A stretch of 64,000 nucleotides of DNA from Marinomonas rhizomae (GTDB taxonomy: Bacteria > Pseudomonadota > Gammaproteobacteria > Pseudomonadales > Marinomonadaceae): NCBI RefSeq assembly GCF_024397855.1, contig NZ_CP073343.1, positions 2,976,001 to 3,040,000 on the forward strand, read 5' to 3'. The translations under genes and the position numbers were made by a program. Below the pieces are notes generated by a model. The model saw only the letters and a list, made by a program, of their open reading frames with translations, was not told the DNA's origin and ran no database searches. Below, one piece after another: positions 63,314 through 64,000 of the stretch. Each line of letters opens with the position of its first letter. Position 1 is the stretch's first letter.

Positions 63314-64000
63314 TTACTGAATAGTGATGTTTGCTTGATCAACGATATCGGCGAAAACAGCTCGTTCAACTTTTAGAAAGTCAGAAAATTGATCTATGCT
63401 TAATGGTGCAGGCTTACCACCTATATTATTTAACTTCTCCGATAGTTCAGGATTTTTTAAAGCGGCAACAACGGCCGAGTTAATTTTTTCAAGAACCTCT
63501 CTAGGCGTTCCTGCTGGCGCAAACATACCAAACCAATTTTCTAGGCTATATTGAGCAAGGGGGGGATATTCATTCACAGCAGGGATTGATTTATCAAAAT
63601 CCGCTCTAAGCTCTGATGTCACAGCAAGTGCCTTGACTTTACCATTTTGCATAAAACTGCGTGCCGCGGTGTAACTTACAAATGTTGCGTCCACCATTCC
63701 TGAAGAAACATCAACAAGCTGTTTAGAGGCGCCTTTATATGGGATTTGAGTCATATCAATCCCTGCCATCATTTTCAATAACTCACCGTCTAAATGTTGA
63801 ACATTACCTGTTCCACTAGTCGCATAAGTTAGCGTATTGGGGTGTGCTTTTGCGTAAGCAACAAACTCTTCAACATTATTTACAGGCAACCTTGGGCTAA
63901 CAACAAATACATTTGGGATCTTTGTAACAAGCGTAATTGGAGCCAAGTCTTGCGCTGGCGAATACTGCATTTTAGATTTATAAACAAACTCGTTTATCGC
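63314..64000 (-). CDS. tctC: TctC-type solute-binding protein, partial
   Basis: The 5' end lies beyond the right edge; the frame stays open to base 64000 (INEFVYKSKMQYSPAQDLAPITL), so the ATG at 63970 is internal. Family motifs are FVVSPRLPVNNVEEFVAYAKAHP, YATSGTGNVQHLDGELLK, QIPYKGASKQLVDVSSGMVDATF and NWFGMFAPAGTPREVLEKIN. This is the periplasmic component of the TTT transporter and the first visible gene of the operon. Confidence 0.93.
   Translation of the reverse strand, partial: AINEFVYKSKMQYSPAQDLAPITLVTKIPNVFVVSPRLPVNNVEEFVAYAKAHPNTLTYATSGTGNVQHLDGELLKMMAGIDMTQIPYKGASKQLVDVSSGMVDATFVSYTAARSFMQNGKVKALAVTSELRADFDKSIPAVNEYPPLAQYSLENWFGMFAPAGTPREVLEKINSAVVAALKNPELSEKLNNIGGKPAPLSIDQFSDFLKVERAVFADIVDQANITIQ

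Noticed and set aside
1..64000. CRISPR arrays, tRNA or rRNA genes, insertion sequences, prophage
   Set aside because: No regularly spaced repeats, no cloverleaf-like or rRNA-like stretch, and no transposase, integrase or phage structural gene was recognised.

Overview
The window looks like chromosome of a marine, heterotrophic gammaproteobacterium. The moderately AT-rich coding, the VF530-type DNA-binding protein, the opgGH pair, several TRAP/TTT transporters and many LysR/AraC regulators would fit Marinomonas or a close relative. That placement is inference; no rRNA or other phylogenetic marker is present. I saw no tRNA or rRNA gene, insertion sequence, prophage or CRISPR array. Almost everything is catabolic islands with dedicated regulators and transporters.

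Layout. (1) 1-5812: a partial LpxR-like outer-membrane deacylase, then an acetoacetate/short-chain fatty acid operon (atoD-atoA-atoB-atoE, minus strand) divergent from a LysR gene. (2) 5963-21492: a probable aromatic or hydrophobic-substrate locus. It has a cyclase-family hydrolase, an FAH-family hydrolase, two FAD monooxygenases, an extradiol-type VOC dioxygenase and a C-C-hydrolase-like alpha/beta hydrolase. These are interleaved with the envelope set DUF1302 - DUF1329 - YCF48-like - RND/MMPL and flanked by LysR and AraC regulators. (3) 21736-25242: housekeeping-type genes (formaldehyde dehydrogenase, Nnr, VF530). (4) 25548-34872: porin, IclR, then a sulfatase / fused TRAP permease / TAXI binding-protein operon divergent from a SulP transporter and LysR. 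Together this reads as import and intracellular desulfation of an unknown sulfate ester. (5) 35132-38895: opgGH for periplasmic glucans. (6) 39490-42448: FAD amine/amino-acid oxidase, RidA and a tyramine-oxidase-subunit-B-like ornithine cyclodeaminase homologue. (7) 42858-55765: homoprotocatechuate (4-hydroxyphenylacetate) meta-cleavage cluster. hpaE-hpaF-dctPQM-hpaD run one way; a LuxR-type regulator, hpaG1-hpaG2-hpaH-hpaI, hpaA, a GlcG/HbpS-like gene and a Bcr/CflA transporter run the other. (8) 56088-64000: an NAD(P)-binding protein, then an operon running in from the right edge: tctC-tctB-tctA, a divergent aconitase, a leaderless solute-binding-fold protein and a lactonase.

Most notable signals. 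A perfect palindrome, TTAACATGTTAA, sits at three promoters of the hpa region (48684, 49676, 54060), with a degenerate copy at 48707, and so defines a putative local regulon that includes the efflux gene. The sulfatase has no signal peptide although it is coupled to an uptake system. The aconitase homologue carries His89 where I recall Gln in canonical AcnA, and is co-transcribed with a tricarboxylate transporter and a lactonase. The DUF1302/DUF1329/YCF48/MMPL envelope set is physically interleaved with ring-cleavage enzymes.
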